A DNA stretch of 22,034 bases from Candidatus Neomicrothrix sp. UBA7884 (GCA_002501135.1 DLRQ01000042.1:1-22034), one strand, 5' to 3'; positions 1-7,935 are shown, counted from the first letter of the stretch. The notes: a model not told the origin generated them from the letters alone. Made by a program: numbers and translations.

Positions 1-397
1 TCAACGCCATGAACATGACGGCGTCGGCGTCACCGAGGACGGCTGCTGCCACTGCACGGCAGTAGTCGGCGTCGAAACCGGTGACCGAACCGTCGGCCTG
101 GGTCTCTGAGAACGCCACAGCGCTACCACTCACACCACACATGAGCGTGCCACGCGCCTGAACGGCGTCGAGCAGGCTTCCACCCTGCACAACCTCGACC
201 TCTGCGGCCGTGGTGGCCGGTGCGGCCGCTGCAGTCGTGGGTGCAGCCGTTGCGGCTGGTGCAGCCGTTGTGGCTGCAGCTGCTGTCGTGGCCGGTGCGG
301 CCGGTGCGTCGTCGCTGTCATCGCTACCGCACGCGGCGGCAATGACACCAATCGACAGGAACAGTGCAAGCAGCCTTACGAGCTTGCTCTTCTGCAT
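1..397 (-). CDS. Amino-acid ABC transporter substrate-binding lipoprotein (3' end outside window)
   Basis: Only the first 132 codons are present, because the gene runs off the left edge. It starts with ATG at 397-395 behind a GGAGGGG ribosome site. Residues 1-20 form a lipoprotein signal peptide (Lys/Arg, then a hydrophobic run) ending in an Ala-Ala-Ala-Cys lipobox, so the mature protein should be lipid-anchored outside the membrane. An Ala/Pro/Thr-rich linker of about 40 residues follows. The family-specific part then begins: GSLLDAVQARGTLMCGV, a Gly-Phe-Asp dipeptide region and DYCRAVAAAVLGD. This matches the start of the general L-amino-acid binding proteins (AapJ/BztA type, SBP_bac_3 family), which deliver amino acids to an ABC permease. 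The permease and ATPase genes would lie to the left and are not visible. The family call is fairly sure; the exact substrate is inferred from resemblance. Confidence 0.85.
   Translation of the reverse strand, partial: MQKSKLVRLLALFLSIGVIAAACGSDDSDDAPAAPATTAAAATTAAPAATAAPTTAAAAPATTAAEVEVVQGGSLLDAVQARGTLMCGVSGSAVAFSETQADGSVTGFDADYCRAVAAAVLGDADAVMFMAL
213..303. repeat. Imperfect GC-rich repeats encoding the Ala/Thr linker
   Basis: The 16-nt unit GTGGCCGGTGCGGCCG occurs at 213-228 and again at 288-303. Degenerate copies between them encode alternating Ala/Thr/Pro residues of the binding-protein linker. The repeats are in frame and explained by the low-complexity linker, so I do not read them as a mobile or regulatory repeat. 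Such a tract could vary in length between strains. Confidence 0.6.
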
Positions 398-630
398 ATG
401 AACCCCTCCGATTCGTCTTTCGATTCAATCTGATTGATCATCCGTGCAGTCTGTCCGGGTAGGACGAGGTGCGCGGATGGCCGCCCATCGTTGGGCAGCG
501 GGCATCCACGCTAGATGCCCGATGTCACACTGGCAACCCGGCGGGGGGGGTAGCGATGCCCTCAGGTTCTCGTCGCAGTGCTTCTGTCTCTGGGAACTGG
601 TCCATGCAGCCACTGTGGGAGCATGGGGCC
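398..630. other. Divergent intergenic region between binding protein and phosphotriesterase gene
   Basis: This holds the 5' regions of two divergent genes. The leftward gene has a clear ribosome site at about 404-410. A run of eight G residues lies at 543-550. Reading frames on both strands extend into the region, but they carry no recognisable domain and are upstream extensions or shadows. I could not identify a convincing -35/-10 pair. Confidence 0.4.
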
Positions 631-1680
631 ATGCCTGTTGATCCAGCGGAGCCAATGGATGTCTCCGGGGAAACGCCGGGTGCCACCGGGGCCAGCATTG
701 TTCAGACCGTTACGGGTCCTGTTCCGACCGCCGATCTGGGGCGGACGCTCATGCATGAGCACCTCAGCATCGGCTATGCGGGTTTCGAGGCCCACTCCAG
801 TCGACCTGGTCCCGACAGGGCCGAGATGGTGGCTCTGTGCACGGAGCGCATCAGCCAACTCCAGGACCTGGGCTACTCCTCGATGCTCGATCCGTGTCCG
901 TCTGACCTGGGGCGCGATGTTGATCTGATGGTCGAGGTGGCCGAGGCGACCGGTTTCAACATCGTCTGCGCGACCGGCCTCTACAAGGAGGAGCAGGGTG
1001 GCACGGCCTACTGGCACTTCAGGGCTCAGTTCGAAGACGTCGGCGCCGTTATGGCCGATCAGTTCATCTCTGAGTTGACAGACGGTGTCGATAGCAGCGG
1101 TGTCAGGCCGGGGATCATCAAGTGTGCGACCGGGCCGGGGGCGATGACCGACTACGAGCGGATCGTGTTTGATGCGGCTGCGGCAGCGTCGGTTGCCACC
1201 AGCACTCCTGTGACGACACACACCGACCGGGGAACGATGGGTGAACTGCAGCAACAGGTGCTCACTGCCGCAGGGGTGCCGGCGAACAGGGTGATCATCG
1301 GGCACTCGTGTGGAACCACCGATACCGACTACCACATGGGGATAGTCGCAGGAGGTAGCTACCTGGGCTTTGACAGGTTCGGCATCGGAACGCTCATGCC
1401 CGATGTCGACAGGGTGGCCTCGCTGGTCCGCCTGCTCGAGCAGGGGGCCGGTGACCGGGTTGTCGTCAGCCACGACTCCGTCTGGTGCTGGAGGGGTGAA
1501 CCCTTCCCCCCGGCACTCGTCGAACGTGCGGGCGACATGTTCGACCCAACCCGCTTCGACCGTGAGATAGTCCCGATGTTGCACGACCAGGGCGTGACCG
1601 ACGAGCAGATCGACATGCTCGTGGTCGACAACCCCAGAAGGTTCTTCGAGGGCGTGCCGCTCGCGGACTTGGCAACCTAG
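631..1680 (+). CDS. Phosphotriesterase-family metal-dependent hydrolase
   Basis: A 349-residue protein of the phosphotriesterase (PTE/PTE-like lactonase) family in the amidohydrolase superfamily. These TIM-barrel enzymes hydrolyse phosphotriesters, lactones or related esters with two metal ions. All six metal ligands are visible: the HxH of MHEHL (His42, His44), the Lys of GIIKCATG (Lys164, carboxylated in known members), His197 in THTDR, His225 in GHSCG and Asp282 in SHDSVW, so it should be active. The reading frame is open back to about 469. I chose ATG 631 because GGGAG lies 9 nt upstream and conserved sequence begins only about 20 residues later; ATG 655 is an alternative. The enzyme stands alone on this strand. 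Many family members are lactonases, so the substrate cannot be named, and true phosphotriesterase activity is not implied. Confidence 0.9.
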   Translation: MPVDPAEPMDVSGETPGATGASIVQTVTGPVPTADLGRTLMHEHLSIGYAGFEAHSSRPGPDRAEMVALCTERISQLQDLGYSSMLDPCPSDLGRDVDLMVEVAEATGFNIVCATGLYKEEQGGTAYWHFRAQFEDVGAVMADQFISELTDGVDSSGVRPGIIKCATGPGAMTDYERIVFDAAAAASVATSTPVTTHTDRGTMGELQQQVLTAAGVPANRVIIGHSCGTTDTDYHMGIVAGGSYLGFDRFGIGTLMPDVDRVASLVRLLEQGAGDRVVVSHDSVWCWRGEPFPPALVERAGDMFDPTRFDREIVPMLHDQGVTDEQIDMLVVDNPRRFFEGVPLADLAT

Positions 1681-1699
1681 CCGGAAGGTCAATCGGAGA

Positions 1700-2326
1700 T
1701 CAGCCCGAGAGTTGGTCGCTAGATCCCCGGCGTGTCAGGGCCAGCGCAGCCAGAGCTGCTCCGACAACCCCGCCTGACGAGGAGAGCAGCAGATCACCAA
1801 TTGTGTCGTCGTAGGTGAGTTGAAGGCCTGTGGTGCCCATCTCCTGGATGATCCACTCGACCCCCTCCCACGCAACGATTGCCAGTGCGCCGAATCCAGA
1901 GCCGAGGAGCACGAGGTTCCAGCGGGCGAGCCGGGCCGACCTCAGAAACAGGACCAGGGCGGCCACTAGGAAGGTCCAGTTCACGAAGTGGAGGATGTCG
2001 TCGAACTGCTCGAAGGTGTCGTAGAGGTTCATGAGGTTGCCGGCAAGGTCCAGGACGAAAGGGGTAACGAGCAGGGCGTCACCCAGGTAGGGGTAGGTGG
2101 AGGGCGAGGCACTGTCCGTTGAGGCGGTGTCGGGAAGCCGACGGCGACGCGTTATCCACCAGACAATGGGCACAATGAGAGCCGACAGCGGGTAGCCGAC
2201 TGCGCGTTCAGGCCATCCCTTTCCCGCCACCCCCGGGATCTCGGGAAACAGCAGGCCGGCGAGGAGACATGCTGCGAGTGCAGCTTTTGCGGCCCACATG
2301 GCCAGTCGCTCAGACCCTGTTGACAT
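1700..2326 (-). CDS. YjdF-like (DUF2238) integral membrane protein
   Basis: A 208-residue protein with about six hydrophobic segments (roughly residues 12-27, 43-58, 84-100, 113-128, 138-155 and 176-197). Conserved-looking polar residues sit between them: Asp109, Asp110 and His113 in FDDILHF, Glu154 and Glu157 in WEGVEWI, and Asp173, Asp174 and Asp178 in TYDDTIGDL. This pattern resembles the YjdF/DUF2238 inner-membrane family, whose function is unknown. I chose ATG 2326 because GGAG lies 6 nt upstream. The frame is open to 2401, but that extension is hydrophilic and lacks a ribosome site. The gene follows the acyl-CoA ligase gene on the same strand after about 90 nt. The family assignment is by pattern and moderately sure. 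Confidence 0.6.
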   Translation of the reverse strand: MSTGSERLAMWAAKAALAACLLAGLLFPEIPGVAGKGWPERAVGYPLSALIVPIVWWITRRRRLPDTASTDSASPSTYPYLGDALLVTPFVLDLAGNLMNLYDTFEQFDDILHFVNWTFLVAALVLFLRSARLARWNLVLLGSGFGALAIVAWEGVEWIIQEMGTTGLQLTYDDTIGDLLLSSSGGVVGAALAALALTRRGSSDQLSG

Positions 2327-2416
2327 GGCCTGCTCCGCTTCTGTCGGTCTCACAATTTCTGTCTCACACTTCCCGATCCTTCTATCGGGCCGATCTGGCA
2401 CTACTGGTTCACACTC

Positions 2417-3985
2417 CTAGTTCACCTGCTTTGCCATGCTCTCCCAGTAGGGGGCCCGGAGCTTGAATTTCTGGAGTTTTCCGGTAGCGGTGCGCGCCAG
2501 TTCATCGCGGAATTCAACTGATGTCGGGCACTTGAAGTGTGCCAGCCTGTCGCGACAGTGGCTGATCAGGTCCTGTTCGCCGGGGAGGTCGGCGCCCTGC
2601 TCCCCTGAATCCCCGGAACCTCCCAGGACGACCAGGGCCTTGATGGTCTCGCCCCACTTCTCGTCTGGAACCCCGATGACCGCCACCTCGGCGACAGCAG
2701 GATGCGAGAAGAGACAGTCCTCGACCTCGATGGACGACACGTTCTCACCGCCTGAGATAATCACGTCCTTTTTCCGGTCGGTGATGGTGACATAGTTGTC
2801 TTCCCCTATCACCGCACCGTCTCCGGTGTGGAACCAGCCATCTGCCAGGGCTGCGGCGGTCTCCTCAGGTTGGTCCCAGTAGCTCTTGAGCACATGGTTC
2901 GTACAGGTGAGGAGCTCGCCATCGGGCGCCGTGTCGATGCTCACTCCGAGCGCCGGGGCTCCGGCGCGCGACAGCATTGAGGCCCGCTCGCCGGCATCCA
3001 TGTGGTCCCACTCGGAGCGGTTCCTGTTCATGGTCAGGAGGGGAGCGGTTTCGGTGAGGCCGTAGATCTGAATGAACTCCCAGCCCAGCTCGGTTTCAAC
3101 CCTTTCGATGGTTCTGGTGGGTGGTGGTGCGCCGGCAACGACGATCCGCATGGTTCCCGAGCCTGGAATCGGACCTTCCCAGTCAGCCGCCGCATCCAGG
3201 ACGGTGGAGATCACCGCTGGAGCTCCGCACAGGAGCGTCACGCCGTGCTGGTCGATCCGGCGCAGTATCTCGGGCCCATCCACCTTGCGCAGGACAATGT
3301 GCTGGCCGCCCATTGCCGTTACCGCATATGGCATACCCCAGCCGTTGCAGTGGAACATCGGCAGTGTGTGGAGGTAGACGTCCCGGTCGTCTACCCCGGT
3401 ATGCCAGCCGAACACGGCTGCGTTCAGCCAGAGGTTGCGGTGGGTCATCTCCACACCCTTGGGGCGGGCTGTGGTGCCGCTGGTGTAGTTGATGGTTGCC
3501 GTTGCCGCCTCGTCGGGTGTCCATGGGCGGGGTTCGGCTCCCTCGCGCATGCCGCGGTTGAAGAGAGCGTCGGACTCCTCGCCGGCTATTAGCCGGTGCT
3601 TAACCCTGATATCGCCCAGATCCGCCTCGAGTTCCGGGTCCATGATCAGGACCTCGGCGCCGGAGTGGTCGACTATGAACTGCACTTCTTCGCGGTTCAG
3701 CCTGAAGTTGATCGGAACTCCAACCCGTCCGAAGGCGCTTGTTCCGAAGAGAAACACGAGCAGGCGGGCTGTGTTGTGGGAGACCATCGCGACCCGGGCG
3801 CCCTGTTCCAGGCTCAGGTCATCGAGCCCTACGGCCATCGAACGTGCCAGGTCGGCGGTGCGTCGGTATGTGAGGTTGGTCAGCGGCGCTGCGGGTTGTT
3901 CCGGCTCGTCGATGATGGCGATGCGGTCGCCGTAGACGATCTCGGCACGCCGCAGGTGATCGGCGACGGTGAGCGGAATCTCCAT
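2417..3985 (-). CDS. Acyl-CoA synthetase, AMP-binding (ANL) family
   Basis: A 522-residue acyl-CoA ligase that activates a carboxylic acid, probably a fatty or related acid, to its CoA thioester through an acyl-adenylate. The ANL motifs are in order: the P-loop YTSGTTARPKG at 167-177, YGLTET at 308-313, GWFHTGD at 383-389, the hinge DRKKDVIISGGEN at 403-415, and the catalytic Lys503 in TATGKLQK near the C-terminus. Length is normal for FadD-type enzymes. It starts with ATG 3985 behind AAGGA. It is divergent from the chorismate mutase gene and upstream of the YjdF-like gene. Chain length and substrate cannot be read from sequence. About 13 residues around 460-470 (Gly/Ser/Asp/Glu-rich) look like a lineage-specific insertion. 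Confidence 0.93.
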   Translation of the reverse strand: MEIPLTVADHLRRAEIVYGDRIAIIDEPEQPAAPLTNLTYRRTADLARSMAVGLDDLSLEQGARVAMVSHNTARLLVFLFGTSAFGRVGVPINFRLNREEVQFIVDHSGAEVLIMDPELEADLGDIRVKHRLIAGEESDALFNRGMREGAEPRPWTPDEAATATINYTSGTTARPKGVEMTHRNLWLNAAVFGWHTGVDDRDVYLHTLPMFHCNGWGMPYAVTAMGGQHIVLRKVDGPEILRRIDQHGVTLLCGAPAVISTVLDAAADWEGPIPGSGTMRIVVAGAPPPTRTIERVETELGWEFIQIYGLTETAPLLTMNRNRSEWDHMDAGERASMLSRAGAPALGVSIDTAPDGELLTCTNHVLKSYWDQPEETAAALADGWFHTGDGAVIGEDNYVTITDRKKDVIISGGENVSSIEVEDCLFSHPAVAEVAVIGVPDEKWGETIKALVVLGGSGDSGEQGADLPGEQDLISHCRDRLAHFKCPTSVEFRDELARTATGKLQKFKLRAPYWESMAKQVN

Positions 3986-4120
3986 TGGTTGTCCTTACTG
4001 GTTGTGACAGGTCAGTGGAGACTAGTAGCCGCCGGTCGGCTGGATACCAGCGCTGGAGCATGGGCTTGTGCGCCTACGCTGCTGGCATCTCTGCTGGAGT
4101 CTCCACGAGAGGAAAACGAC

Positions 4121-4414
4121 ATGGCAGGCAGTTCAGGCGAGGATCAGGTGCTGGCTGAGTTCCGGGCCAGCATCGACAACATCGACGCAGCCATGATCCA
4201 CCTTCTGGCTGAGCGCTTCAGGGTTACCCGCCAGGTGGGTGTCCACAAGGCCGAGGCCGGTCTGCCGCCGGCTGACCCCGAGCGGGAGGCCGAGCAGGTC
4301 GAACGAATGCGGGGCATGGCCGAGGCTGCCGGTATCGACCCTGTGTTCTCAGAGAAGTTCCTGAGGTTCGTGATCGACGAGGTCATCAGGCACCACCTGT
4401 CGGCCGGGGACTAG
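4121..4414 (+). CDS. Chorismate mutase, type II (AroQ) small domain
   Basis: A 97-residue all-helical protein matching stand-alone AroQ chorismate mutases, which convert chorismate to prephenate in phenylalanine/tyrosine biosynthesis. The first helix has the family pattern SIDNIDAAMIHLLAERF followed by RVTRQVGVHKAE, which supplies the conserved Arg and Lys; a PADPEREAEQVERM segment and a final helix ending in IDEVIRHH follow. It starts at ATG 4121 with GAGAGGA 7-8 nt upstream. The frame is open much further upstream (to 3596), but that part lies antisense to the acyl-CoA ligase and is not coding. Its TAG stop lies in the same CTAG tetranucleotide (4411-4414) as the stop of the convergent diiron-protein gene. 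Confidence 0.88.
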   Translation: MAGSSGEDQVLAEFRASIDNIDAAMIHLLAERFRVTRQVGVHKAEAGLPPADPEREAEQVERMRGMAEAAGIDPVFSEKFLRFVIDEVIRHHLSAGD

Positions 4415-5559
4415 CTGGCAGCAGCGGCTTCCCTGTCCTTTGCCACCTCGTCCAGGTCGGCGTACTCCTCGCCGGTGTCGATCCAGTCCTCGAACTCGAT
4501 TACGCCGATGTCGGTGAAGCGGTCACGCAGCCAGCCGTCGCCGGCATCCAATAGGCCCAGTTTCTTGCAGTTGGGGACGATCTTTGAGAACAGCAGCCTC
4601 TGGAAGATACGCAGCTCGTCGGGCATGCCGAGTTGGAACTTGACCATGTCCTTTACGTCTACGCCGAAGCGCTCCCACATCTCCTGGCGCATGAAGCGGT
4701 CACGCATCCGCAGGGCTGCCTCGAACGCGAACTCCTGGCGGTCCCGCAGCTCGGCAACTGTCAGCTGCTGGTACACCTCCTGGAGGCTGATCACCCCGAA
4801 GGCCACATGGCGGGCCTCGTCGCTCATCACGTAGCGGAGCAGCTTCTTGAGGAGGGGTTCCTCGATTGTCTGATGCATGAAGCCAAATGCTGCAAGGGCG
4901 AGGCCCTCGACCATGATCTGCATCCCGAGATAGGTCATGTCCCAGCGGCTGTCGTTGAGGATGTCGTCCAATAGCAGGCCCAGGTGGGTGTTGCACGGAT
5001 ACTTGATTCCGTCCAGCTTGGTGTCCAGGTACTGGGCGAACACCTCTACGTGTCGGGCCTCGTCAACTACCTGGGTGGCGGCGTAGTACTTGGCGTCTAT
5101 CCAGGGGACTGTCTCGACGATCTTGGCGGTGCAGAGAAGGGCCCCCTGCTCGCCGTGCATGAACTGGGCAAGGCTCCAGTTGAGAGACTCGACACCGACC
5201 TCCGCCCATTCGGCGTCGTTGAACTTGTGGAGCGGCGACTCCGGGTTCTCCGCGAAGTACTCCACCTCGAGGGGGTCTGCCGGGGTGAGGGTCTTGTAGG
5301 GGTCGACGTCGATGGACCAGTCCAGGTCGGTCTGGCCGTTCCACTGTGATGTCTTGGCCTTCTCGTAGAGCTTGTCGAGCGCTGCCCGCTCGCCCTTGTC
5401 GTAGTTCCAGGTGAAGATGGCGTCGGCGTTGTCCTCCACTGTGTGGATCACGCTGGTCACGTCCTGATTCCAGACCGAGTACTCGGCAATGCGGTCCGGG
5501 TCGTTTGCGTAGGTCTCGAGATCGAATGCCCTGCTCAGGGGGTTTTCGGTCGTGGTCAT
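4411..5559 (-). CDS. Diiron ferritin-like protein (R2/oxygenase-like)
   Basis: A 382-residue helical protein with a complete duplicated diiron signature: Glu137 in HGEQGA, Glu167 and His170 in the first DEARH (166-170), Glu218 in MVEGLA, and Glu248 and His251 in the second DEARH (247-251). This E...ExxH...E...ExxH arrangement is that of ferritin-like diiron proteins such as ribonucleotide reductase R2, AurF-type N-oxygenases and R2-like ligand-binding oxidases. An oxygen-activating oxidase or oxygenase is therefore likely, but the substrate is unknown. It is translationally coupled to the upstream TetR gene (ATGA overlap at 5556-5559), so that regulator probably controls it. The ribosome site (AGGAG) lies within the TetR coding end. 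It converges with chorismate mutase, the two stops sharing CTAG. Confidence 0.8.
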   Translation of the reverse strand: MTTTENPLSRAFDLETYANDPDRIAEYSVWNQDVTSVIHTVEDNADAIFTWNYDKGERAALDKLYEKAKTSQWNGQTDLDWSIDVDPYKTLTPADPLEVEYFAENPESPLHKFNDAEWAEVGVESLNWSLAQFMHGEQGALLCTAKIVETVPWIDAKYYAATQVVDEARHVEVFAQYLDTKLDGIKYPCNTHLGLLLDDILNDSRWDMTYLGMQIMVEGLALAAFGFMHQTIEEPLLKKLLRYVMSDEARHVAFGVISLQEVYQQLTVAELRDRQEFAFEAALRMRDRFMRQEMWERFGVDVKDMVKFQLGMPDELRIFQRLLFSKIVPNCKKLGLLDAGDGWLRDRFTDIGVIEFEDWIDTGEEYADLDEVAKDREAAAAS

Positions 5560-6287
5560 TTTGAATCTCCTGTTTGTAGGGGGATGCCCAGTGGTGGGTT
5601 GGCCTGGTCAGTGGGTGAGCTCTGCTGGTTGGCCGGAACCGCCAGGGCTTCGATGACCCTGTCTATGACCGTTGTCCACGTTTCGGACTCGGGTAGCTCA
5701 AGGCCCATTACGCGGGTGAGGGTCATTCCGAAGCCGATGGCGTGTGCGAGGCGGACGGTTGCGAACCGGTCCAGGTCGGGGTCGAAGACCCCGTCTGTGG
5801 TTGCCTCGTCGACGAGCTTTGCCAGTCTGGCGTCTTCGTCCTCGACGCGTCTGCGGATGGCTGCGGCCAACTCGGGGTCACGTCGGCCCGCCACGATGGC
5901 TTCGAGGAAGAGGCCGTAACCCCTGGGAAGGTCGTCTATCAGGTGTGCGCCCAACGAGGACAACACGTCTGTGGCCGACTCCCCGGGGTGGTCTGACCGG
6001 AGCAGTTGCTGGATTTCGTCGGGTACGTGCAGGTCTACGGCGGCCAGCAGCATCTCGGCCTTGCCGGTGTAGCGGCTGTAGATGGCTCCGGTTGTTACCC
6101 CGGCTCGCCGGGCAATTTCGGCGACGCCGGCCCGTTCGTATCCCTGCTCGGCGAATACCTCTGCGGCGGCATGCAAAAGGATTTCGGTCAGGTCCTCGCC
6201 CGTTGGAGCGTCGTCTGTTGCAGGGGAGGGGGCTTCGTCAGAGACCACGCGCTGTAACGGGTCGACCCCGGTCCCCACTTCAACCAT
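5556..6287 (-). CDS. TetR/AcrR-family transcriptional regulator
   Basis: A 243-residue repressor-type protein. The N-terminal helix-turn-helix domain lies at about 34-80 (AAAEVFAEQGYERAGVAEIA, then RRAGVTTGAIYSRYTGKAEML) and is followed by a helical ligand-binding/dimerisation domain. It starts at ATG 6287 and has no ribosome site, but a good promoter ends 6 nt before the ATG. The mRNA is therefore probably leaderless, beginning at the A of the start codon. The stop overlaps the start of the diiron-protein gene by ATGA, so the two form an operon. An inverted repeat overlapping the promoter (6292-6312) is the probable autoregulatory operator. It may also act on the divergent luciferase-like oxidoreductase gene at 6428. 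The ligand is unknown. Confidence 0.9.
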   Translation of the reverse strand: MVEVGTGVDPLQRVVSDEAPSPATDDAPTGEDLTEILLHAAAEVFAEQGYERAGVAEIARRAGVTTGAIYSRYTGKAEMLLAAVDLHVPDEIQQLLRSDHPGESATDVLSSLGAHLIDDLPRGYGLFLEAIVAGRRDPELAAAIRRRVEDEDARLAKLVDEATTDGVFDPDLDRFATVRLAHAIGFGMTLTRVMGLELPESETWTTVIDRVIEALAVPANQQSSPTDQANPPLGIPLQTGDSK

Positions 6288-6321
6288 CCAGCGATAATAA
6301 TGCTTGTTATCGGCATGTCAA
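6287..6321 (-). promoter_or_regulatory. Leaderless promoter of the TetR/diiron operon
   Basis: Read on the minus strand, a perfect -35 TTGACA (6321-6316) is followed after 16 nt by TATTAT (6299-6294, five of six matches to TATAAT). Six nucleotides then separate it from the ATG at 6287. With a usual -10-to-start distance, transcription would begin at the start codon itself, which also explains the missing ribosome site. Confidence 0.75.
6292..6312. promoter_or_regulatory. Probable TetR operator (inverted repeat)
   Basis: CGATAA at 6292-6297 and TTATCG at 6307-6312 form perfect 6-bp inverted arms around a 9-nt centre. The element covers the -10 box and part of the spacer of the TetR promoter, where binding would block RNA polymerase. 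The arm size and position suit a TetR-family dimer. Assignment to this regulator is by position. Confidence 0.6.
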
Positions 6322-6427
6322 GCCGGGATGGAGTAGCTGAGGCGCTCGTTGAGTCGAGGAATGAGGCCGTATCCGACCTCAGGGTCTAGGGTCGGCCATT
6401 CGACGAACCGGGACCAACGGAGCGATC

Positions 6428-7291
6428 ATGTCAACCATCATGAAACTCGGAGTGAGCATCTTTCCCTGCTCCTACACGATCCCCCCTGCAGAGTTGGCGG
6501 TGGCCCTCGAGGAGCGTGGATTCGAGTCGCTCTGGTTGGCAGAGCACAGCCATATTCCAGTGGGCCGTACTGCCCCCTGGCCCGGCGGGCCCGTGTTGCC
6601 ACAGATGTATTACGACACCATGGACCCCTTTGTGTGCCTCAGCGCAGCGGCGGCGGTGACGACTGAGCTCAAGTTGGCCACCGGTATCGCACTGGTTGTC
6701 CAGCGTGACCCGATCCATCTCGCCAAGTTGGTGACGAGCATCGACGTACTGTCAGGGGGCAGGTTCCTGTTCGGCGTTGGAGCCGGATGGGGCTTTGAGG
6801 AGATGGCCAACCACGGCACCGACCATGAGATGCGCTTCGGGCTGATGCGTGAGCGGGTTGAGGCCATGAAGGAGATCTGGGCTTCAGAACAGGCCGAATA
6901 CCACGGCGAACAGGTCGACTTCGACCCGATATTCCAGAACCCCAAGCCGGTCCAGAAGCCCCATCCGCCGATCCACGTTGGTGGGGTCATGCCGGGGGGC
7001 CTGAAGAGGGCCGTGAGGTACGGGAACGGCTGGATACCGATTGCCGGTCGCGGCGAGTTCAACCCGTCGGCCTGGCTCACGGCGAGAGACGAGGAGTGCG
7101 AGCGGGCGGGTCGTGATCCAGCCGAGGTCGAGGTGAGCGTGTACGGAGCACCCCATGACCGTGCTGTTGTGGAACAGGCTCGTGCTCTGGGGGTTGACAG
7201 GCTGGTGTTCGGGCTGCCGCCCGACGGTGCCGACGTGGTGCTGCCGATCCTGGACAAGTTGGCGGATCTGGCTGACCTGGGCCAGGTGTGA
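6428..7291 (+). CDS. LLM-class (luciferase-like) oxidoreductase, probably F420-dependent
   Basis: A 287-residue TIM-barrel protein of the luciferase-like monooxygenase superfamily. Visible family features are the N-terminal strand KLGVSIFP, the ALEERGFESLWLAEH segment (about 26-40), the central LSGGRFLFGVGAGW with Gly-rich strand end (about 109-122), the MRERVEAMKEIW helix, the NPKPVQKPHPPIHVGG cofactor/substrate-pocket segment and RYGNGWIP. This layout is that of the TIGR03619-like F420-dependent group of actinobacteria; FMN dependence cannot be excluded. It starts at ATG 6428 with GGAG 5-6 nt upstream. It is divergent from the TetR/diiron operon and may be regulated by it. The substrate is unknown. 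Confidence 0.85.
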   Translation: MSTIMKLGVSIFPCSYTIPPAELAVALEERGFESLWLAEHSHIPVGRTAPWPGGPVLPQMYYDTMDPFVCLSAAAAVTTELKLATGIALVVQRDPIHLAKLVTSIDVLSGGRFLFGVGAGWGFEEMANHGTDHEMRFGLMRERVEAMKEIWASEQAEYHGEQVDFDPIFQNPKPVQKPHPPIHVGGVMPGGLKRAVRYGNGWIPIAGRGEFNPSAWLTARDEECERAGRDPAEVEVSVYGAPHDRAVVEQARALGVDRLVFGLPPDGADVVLPILDKLADLADLGQV

Positions 7292-7297
7292 TAGCCG

Positions 7298-7310
7298 GGG
7301 ACGTTGTCCC
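7298..7310. terminator. Short hairpin between convergent genes
   Basis: GGGAC-GTT-GTCCC forms a 5-bp stem with a 3-nt loop, 6 nt after the oxidoreductase stop and before the end of the convergent DUF3501 gene. There is no T-run, so it is a weak terminator candidate. Confidence 0.35.
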
Positions 7311-7338
7311 TGGTTGGGTGGGTTACGCCGGCGGGTCG

Positions 7339-7935
7339 TCAGCCCCTGGTGGCAGCCAGGTCGTCGGCCAGGGCCACCCGCTGGGCTTCGTCGAGGTTCG
7401 TCTCCAGGACCATGCCCGGGAAGTCGCAGCCGAGGGCGACAGGTGGCGTTGACAGGTCAAACGTTAGGTACTGCACTGCCGACAGGCGGTCGGTGCCGAC
7501 CTGAGACGGGTCGAATCCTGCGTAGGAGCGGTTTCCGTCGTGGTCCAATGCATAGAGGTGCTCCTGCAGGCCAAGCCACGCCGTGAGCATCCTCCTTCGC
7601 TCGTCCTCGTTGTCGATTTCGATCAGGAGGGTGCATCCGAGCTGGCCGGTTCCACCGAGTAGGCCGTTGTAGGTGTCGAGTTCCTCGGCGATTGCGTCCT
7701 CACGGACGATCTTCTCGGCCCTCATGATCTCCTGTATCTGGTAGCGCATCGTGTCGTGGTTCTCAAAGAGGAAGGTCAGGTGCTCGCCAACGTGGATTCG
7801 GCGCGGTGCCTTGATTGCCATTGCGCCGCTGCGAATCTCGCCACGGTTGTCCTCGTAGGTCTGGTAGTCGACGATCTCTTCGCGGCGCACATGGTGGGGG
7901 TGGCCACCTTCCCGAATGGTCGACACCTCGGTCAT
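7339..7935 (-). CDS. DUF3501 family protein
   Basis: A 198-residue protein matching the DUF3501 family. Family-type segments are RREEIVDYQTYEDNRGEIR near residues 18-36, KAPRRIHVGEHLTFLFENHD, the helix MRYQIQEIMRAEKI, and EELDTYNGLLGG followed by a TLLIEI strand. Its biochemical role is not known. It is typically encoded beside a rubrerythrin and a CCG-domain iron-sulfur protein, as here, which suggests a role in peroxide defence or electron transfer. I chose ATG 7935 because AGGGAGA lies about 7 nt upstream and the ATG overlaps the stop of the iron-sulfur gene (ATGA, 7932-7935). The open frame back to 8073 lies inside the neighbouring gene. Confidence 0.85.
   Translation of the reverse strand: MTEVSTIREGGHPHHVRREEIVDYQTYEDNRGEIRSGAMAIKAPRRIHVGEHLTFLFENHDTMRYQIQEIMRAEKIVREDAIAEELDTYNGLLGGTGQLGCTLLIEIDNEDERRRMLTAWLGLQEHLYALDHDGNRSYAGFDPSQVGTDRLSAVQYLTFDLSTPPVALGCDFPGMVLETNLDEAQRVALADDLAATRG

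Noticed and set aside
543..550. Run of eight G residues before the phosphotriesterase gene
   Set aside because: It could suggest phase variation, but it lies upstream of the chosen start in probable noncoding DNA, and one homopolymer in GC-rich DNA is weak evidence.
562..1692. Long antisense reading frame (376 codons) opposite the phosphotriesterase gene
   Set aside because: The sense frame carries all six metal-ligand motifs; the antisense product has no recognisable motif and reflects GC-rich codon bias.
3596..4120. Upstream extension of the chorismate mutase frame
   Set aside because: It lies antisense to the acyl-CoA ligase, has no domain, and a good ribosome site precedes ATG 4121.
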